Made by a program: the position numbers and the translations under genes | Source of the DNA: an uncultured Bacteroidales bacterium | GTDB lineage: Bacteria; Bacteroidota; Bacteroidia; Bacteroidales; UBA932 | NCBI GenBank assembly: GCA_945948555.1 | Contig: CAMFBM010000005.1 | Coordinates: forward strand, 26,011 to 90,010 | Reading direction: 5' to 3' | DNA length: 64,000 bases | Shown here: one piece after another, positions 61,065 through 64,000 of the stretch | Layout of the letters: every line of letters begins with the position of its first letter | Position numbering within the stretch: position 1 is the first letter of the stretch | The notes under the pieces: model-generated | What the model saw: only the letters and a program-made list of their open reading frames with translations | The model's database searches: none | What the model was told of the DNA's origin: nothing

Positions 61065-62282
61065 ATGTTGGAAAAATCATCAAAAATCTACATAGCCGGT
61101 CACAACGGTCTGGTAGGTTCAGCGATTTGGAACAACCTTTTGAGCCGTGGCTACGAGAATCTCGTGGGCCGCAGCCACAAGGAACTTGACCTGACTGACC
61201 AGACTGCAGTGAAGAAGTTCTTCGACGAGGAAAGGCCGGATGCCGTAGTGCTCGCGGCCGCCTTTGTGGGAGGCATAATGGCCAACACCCTGTACCGTGC
61301 TGACTTCATAATGATGAATATGAAGATTCAGTGCAACGTCATCAGCGAGGCCTACGCCCACGGAGTCAAGAAACTGCTCTTCCTCGGAAGCACGTGCATA
61401 TATCCGAAGAACGCCCCTCAGCCGATGAAAGAGGATTGCCTGCTGACATCTCCGCTGGAGTACACCAATGAGGAATACGCCATTGCAAAGATTGCCGGCC
61501 TGAAGATGTGCGAGAGCTACAACCTCCAGTACGGCACCAACTACATCGCCGTGATGCCGACCAACCTCTACGGCCCGAACGACAACTTCCACCTTGAGAA
61601 CTCCCACGTAATGCCGGCTATGATGCGCAAGGTCTATCTCTCCAAACTCATCAATGACGGGAATTGGACTGCTATACGCAAAGATTTGAGCATCAGACCT
61701 GTAGGAGCGAACATCAAAGAAAATGGTGAAAATGTGCGTTACGTCATTGACGGCAACTCCGATGAGGCGACGATTCTGAAAGTTCTTGCTTTTTACGGAA
61801 TATCGAACAACAAGGTAATCCTCTGGGGTACAGGCACTCCACTCCGTGAGTTCCTCTGGAGCGAAGATATGGCCGATGCATCTGTCCACGTCCTTCTGAA
61901 CGTGGATTTCAAGGACATAATCGGGATAGAGAAGTACTCCTCAGTCCATTACGGCAACAAGGCCGATGGCATTGTTGACCGCAACCATAGCACCGGCCGC
62001 GGCGGCGCCATTCCGTCCCTCGGCGAAATCCGCAACTGCCACATCAATGTGGGCACAGGCAAGGAACTCACCATCCGGGAACTCTCGGAGCTGGTGGTCA
62101 ATGCAGTAGGCTTCAAAGGCACAGTTGAGTTCGACGCCAGCAAGCCGGACGGAACAATGCGCAAGCTTGTAGATGTCAGCAAATTGCATAGTTTGGGCTG
62201 GACGCATAAGGTCGAAGTCGAAGATGGTGTCCGGAAACTCTTCGACTGGTACCGCAGCGGACTGGAGTCGGCTGGAAAGTAA
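61065..62282 (+). CDS. fcl: GDP-L-fucose synthase
   Basis: A 405-residue SDR epimerase/reductase started at ATG 61065 (a GTG at 61047 is possible). IYIAGHNGLVGSAIWNNLL binds NADPH; FLGSTCIYPKNAPQPMKED, NEEYAIAKIAGLKMCE (YxxxK) and MPTNLYGPNDNF are diagnostic for Fcl/WcaG. An insertion of about 50 residues (RKDLSIRPVGANIKENGENV and on) makes it longer than the usual 310-320, as in other Bacteroidales Fcl. With gmd it makes GDP-L-fucose for the surface glycan. Confidence 0.96.
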   Translation: MLEKSSKIYIAGHNGLVGSAIWNNLLSRGYENLVGRSHKELDLTDQTAVKKFFDEERPDAVVLAAAFVGGIMANTLYRADFIMMNMKIQCNVISEAYAHGVKKLLFLGSTCIYPKNAPQPMKEDCLLTSPLEYTNEEYAIAKIAGLKMCESYNLQYGTNYIAVMPTNLYGPNDNFHLENSHVMPAMMRKVYLSKLINDGNWTAIRKDLSIRPVGANIKENGENVRYVIDGNSDEATILKVLAFYGISNNKVILWGTGTPLREFLWSEDMADASVHVLLNVDFKDIIGIEKYSSVHYGNKADGIVDRNHSTGRGGAIPSLGEIRNCHINVGTGKELTIRELSELVVNAVGFKGTVEFDASKPDGTMRKLVDVSKLHSLGWTHKVEVEDGVRKLFDWYRSGLESAGK

Positions 62283-62341
62283 GTAATAATGTCGCCAGGC
62301 AATGCGTCATAAAGTTTTATTTTATATTTAAAGACACGGAT

Positions 62342-63520
62342 ATGAAGCAGCTGACTATTCGCAATTTCGGTCCTGTAAAAGAGGCCGTGATTGAACTGAA
62401 GCGCATCAATGTTATTCTCGGGCCTCAGAGTTCGGGAAAGAGTACCGTACTGAAGGTAGCTTGTTTCTGCGACTGGATGGAGCGTCAGATTGTTTTGACA
62501 CAAGATCCTGACCGCTATTGTAATCCGAAATTCTTTGAATATAATCTAGTGTCCTTTCATAAACTTGAGGGCTTTATGAAGGACGATTCATATATCCGTT
62601 ATGACAATGATGTCATATCGTTTGAATACAATGCCAAGACAAACAAGTGCAATTACCATTGGTCGTTGTCGTCCTCCAAGCGTTGGGGATACAGGCGTGT
62701 AAAGATAGCTTATATCCCATCGGAACGTAATTTGATTGCAGCCATTCCGAACTGGTATCAGGTGTCAATGAGTAACAACAACATTCTCGATTTTATGAAG
62801 GAATGGGAGTTTGCCCGGAAAAACTTTCTGAAGAAAGAACAGATTCTTGGCCTGCCGTTCAGTTATCGATACAGTTCAAGCGACAAGGGTGACCATATTG
62901 TGATGTCTGATGGTAAGGAGTTGAACCTGACAAATGCGTCCAGCGGCCTTCAGTCTTTAACACCATTGTACATCATGTTGCGATACTTGACAGATGATTT
63001 TTACAAGGATAAGCATACGAAGGTCGAAGATACTATCCTCCGCGAAAATTTGGAGCAAATAGTGATTCGTGAGTTTCCGAATAAGACACAGGAAAAACAG
63101 CAGGAGATAGTAAATGGGATTATGACGCCGAGCCGTACTGATATGTATATTGAAGAGCCGGAGGCGCACATATATCCATCTACCCAAAAAGATTTTATAT
63201 ATTCGCTGATGAACATGCTCAATGGACGCAGGAAGCATTTCTGTTTTATTGCAACACATAGTCCATATATCCTGACAGCATTGAATAATCTGATTCAGGC
63301 GGCTGAGACGATATCTGAATCGGATGAGAAGGCAGCAAAGATAATAGAACGTTTCCCGAAGCGCCAGACAATACCTTATGATGATGTGGCCGCTTTCGCC
63401 ATGAAGGACGGCATGATTGAGTCAATTATGGATGAGGATTTCAGACTGATCTCTGCCGAGGCGCTGGATAGTGCATCTCAGGAGATAGCTGATGACTATA
63501 ACTTCCTTTTGAACGTATGA
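62342..63520 (+). CDS. ABC-type AAA ATPase of a two-gene nuclease module
   Basis: A 392-residue ATPase of the SMC/OLD-like (AAA_15/AAA_21) class. The Walker A motif is GPQSSGKST (27-35), the ABC signature NASSGLQSL, Walker B DMYIEEPEAH (from Asp267) and the H-loop FIATHSPYILTAL. No TOPRIM or other nuclease domain is present; the C-terminus ends after a short acidic region. Its stop overlaps the ATG of a small PD-(D/E)xK-like protein by four bases. ATPase-nuclease pairs of this shape are typical of antiphage systems (Septu, PARIS and Gabija are analogues with other nucleases). The gene is more AT-rich than the fucose genes upstream, which suggests separate acquisition. Defence function is inferred. 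Confidence 0.85.
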   Translation: MKQLTIRNFGPVKEAVIELKRINVILGPQSSGKSTVLKVACFCDWMERQIVLTQDPDRYCNPKFFEYNLVSFHKLEGFMKDDSYIRYDNDVISFEYNAKTNKCNYHWSLSSSKRWGYRRVKIAYIPSERNLIAAIPNWYQVSMSNNNILDFMKEWEFARKNFLKKEQILGLPFSYRYSSSDKGDHIVMSDGKELNLTNASSGLQSLTPLYIMLRYLTDDFYKDKHTKVEDTILRENLEQIVIREFPNKTQEKQQEIVNGIMTPSRTDMYIEEPEAHIYPSTQKDFIYSLMNMLNGRRKHFCFIATHSPYILTALNNLIQAAETISESDEKAAKIIERFPKRQTIPYDDVAAFAMKDGMIESIMDEDFRLISAEALDSASQEIADDYNFLLNV

Positions 63521-63936
63521 GAAACAAGGTAGAAACGTGTATTAGTGAAACTACTGATTCACAAATAAAGTTCGAGGAGAATAAGCGAAAGATTATATTT
63601 CAGAACCTGAGTAGGTTTCCCTATGAGTGTGTTGATGTTGACGGGTGTACAATCAAGGAAGGTGTTAGATGTGACAAACTCCTTCTCTCTGCTGATGAAC
63701 GCGAAGAACGCTATGTAGAGCTGAAAGGCACGGATGTCATGCATGCCATAGAACAACTAGAAGAAACGATAAAGCACTTGGGTGAATATACTGATAACAG
63801 ACATGCGTATGTTATCAGTACAAATGTAGCACCAGCAATAGACACAAAACGTCAGGTAAAGATAAAGTATTTCAAGGAGAAATATTGTGCAGAGTTGAAG
63901 ATTCAGGAAAAGCAGTTGAAAGTTTCTTTGTATTAG
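63517..63936 (+). CDS. Small PD-(D/E)xK-like nuclease partner
   Basis: A 139-residue soluble protein. The central motif set fits the PD-(D/E)xK nuclease fold: Glu20 in an N-terminal helix, Asp53 in VRCDKLLLS, Glu68-Leu-Lys70 in RYVELKG and Gln80 in HAIEQLEETIKHL, followed by a beta strand HAYVISTN. It overlaps the ATPase gene by four bases, so the two are made together. It is probably the effector of the module, cutting nucleic acid when the ATPase is triggered. I do not recognise a named family. It is complete in the window, with 64 bp after its stop. Confidence 0.75.
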   Translation: MRNKVETCISETTDSQIKFEENKRKIIFQNLSRFPYECVDVDGCTIKEGVRCDKLLLSADEREERYVELKGTDVMHAIEQLEETIKHLGEYTDNRHAYVISTNVAPAIDTKRQVKIKYFKEKYCAELKIQEKQLKVSLY

Positions 63937-64000
63937 GAGCGTACGCGTCCACAAATCCGCATTGCTCATTAAACCTCGTTGAATAGTTTTGCCCTCAGAT

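Overview
The window looks like a chromosomal segment of an uncultured or little-studied gut Bacteroidales (Bacteroidota). The support is a SusC/SusD pair with a GH18 enzyme and a DUF1735/LamG lipoprotein, S46 and M1 peptidases, NifJ with a small 2[4Fe-4S] ferredoxin, an UpxY-type antiterminator heading a surface-polysaccharide locus, a long Bacteroides-type GDP-fucose synthase, and many promoters fitting the Bacteroidetes -33 TTTG / -7 TAnnTTTG pattern. Base composition appears close to balanced G+C, dropping in the last two genes.

Layout. 1-7.5 kb: rubrerythrin tail, a chimeric SGNH(DUF4886)/CE15 esterase, a HAD phosphatase, a broken Na+/alanine symporter, a lipoprotein M1 aminopeptidase, a 1.1 kb repeat-rich gap and a ROK kinase. 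7.7-17.4 kb (minus strand): a DPP11-type S46 peptidase, then a polysaccharide utilisation locus (SusC, SusD, GH18 endo-glycosidase, DUF1735-LamG lipoprotein) with dtd at its end; the composition resembles N-glycan PULs. 17.5-21.9 kb (minus): PmbA/TldE, TldD, a zeta-toxin-like kinase and a TIGR02757 protein. 22-25.2 kb (plus): a UPF0126 membrane protein, an anSME-type radical SAM enzyme and a secreted propeller-like protein. 25.2-29.5 kb (minus): tRNA-Arg(ACG), rplS, dnaJ, grpE and an AAA/PD-(D/E)XK protein. 29.5-30.2 kb: a LacI-family remnant and a 154-bp tandem repeat. 30.2-34.8 kb: a hexuronate/KDG catabolic operon (MFS, KDPG aldolase, KDG kinase) with a divergent LacI regulator.

34.8-46.3 kb: a predicted Mn/As exporter, a DUF1573 protein, ferredoxin, an M16 peptidase, an esterase-like hydrolase, NifJ, FabD and tRNA-Arg(CCG). 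46.3-52.9 kb: a repeat-packed gap with a four-hairpin array, then a complete late biotin operon bioB-A-F-G-C-D. 53-62.3 kb: an outer-membrane barrel and a surface-polysaccharide locus (UpxY, WbpM-like dehydratase, UDP-sugar dehydrogenase, a fucose/rhamnose mutarotase-like protein, a cytidylyltransferase-GHMP kinase fusion, Gmd, Fcl) that should feed GDP-L-fucose and a uronic acid into a glycan. 62.3-63.9 kb: a two-gene ATPase plus small PD-(D/E)xK nuclease module, the best candidate here for an undescribed defence-like system.

The strongest non-coding theme is repetitive DNA: at least four compact cloverleaf-forming elements of about 120-155 bp (two are inverted copies about 40 kb apart), REP-like 'gggaatgacg' repeats, several short tandem repeats, and what look like repeat-derived insertions inside TldD, PmbA and the M1 peptidase.
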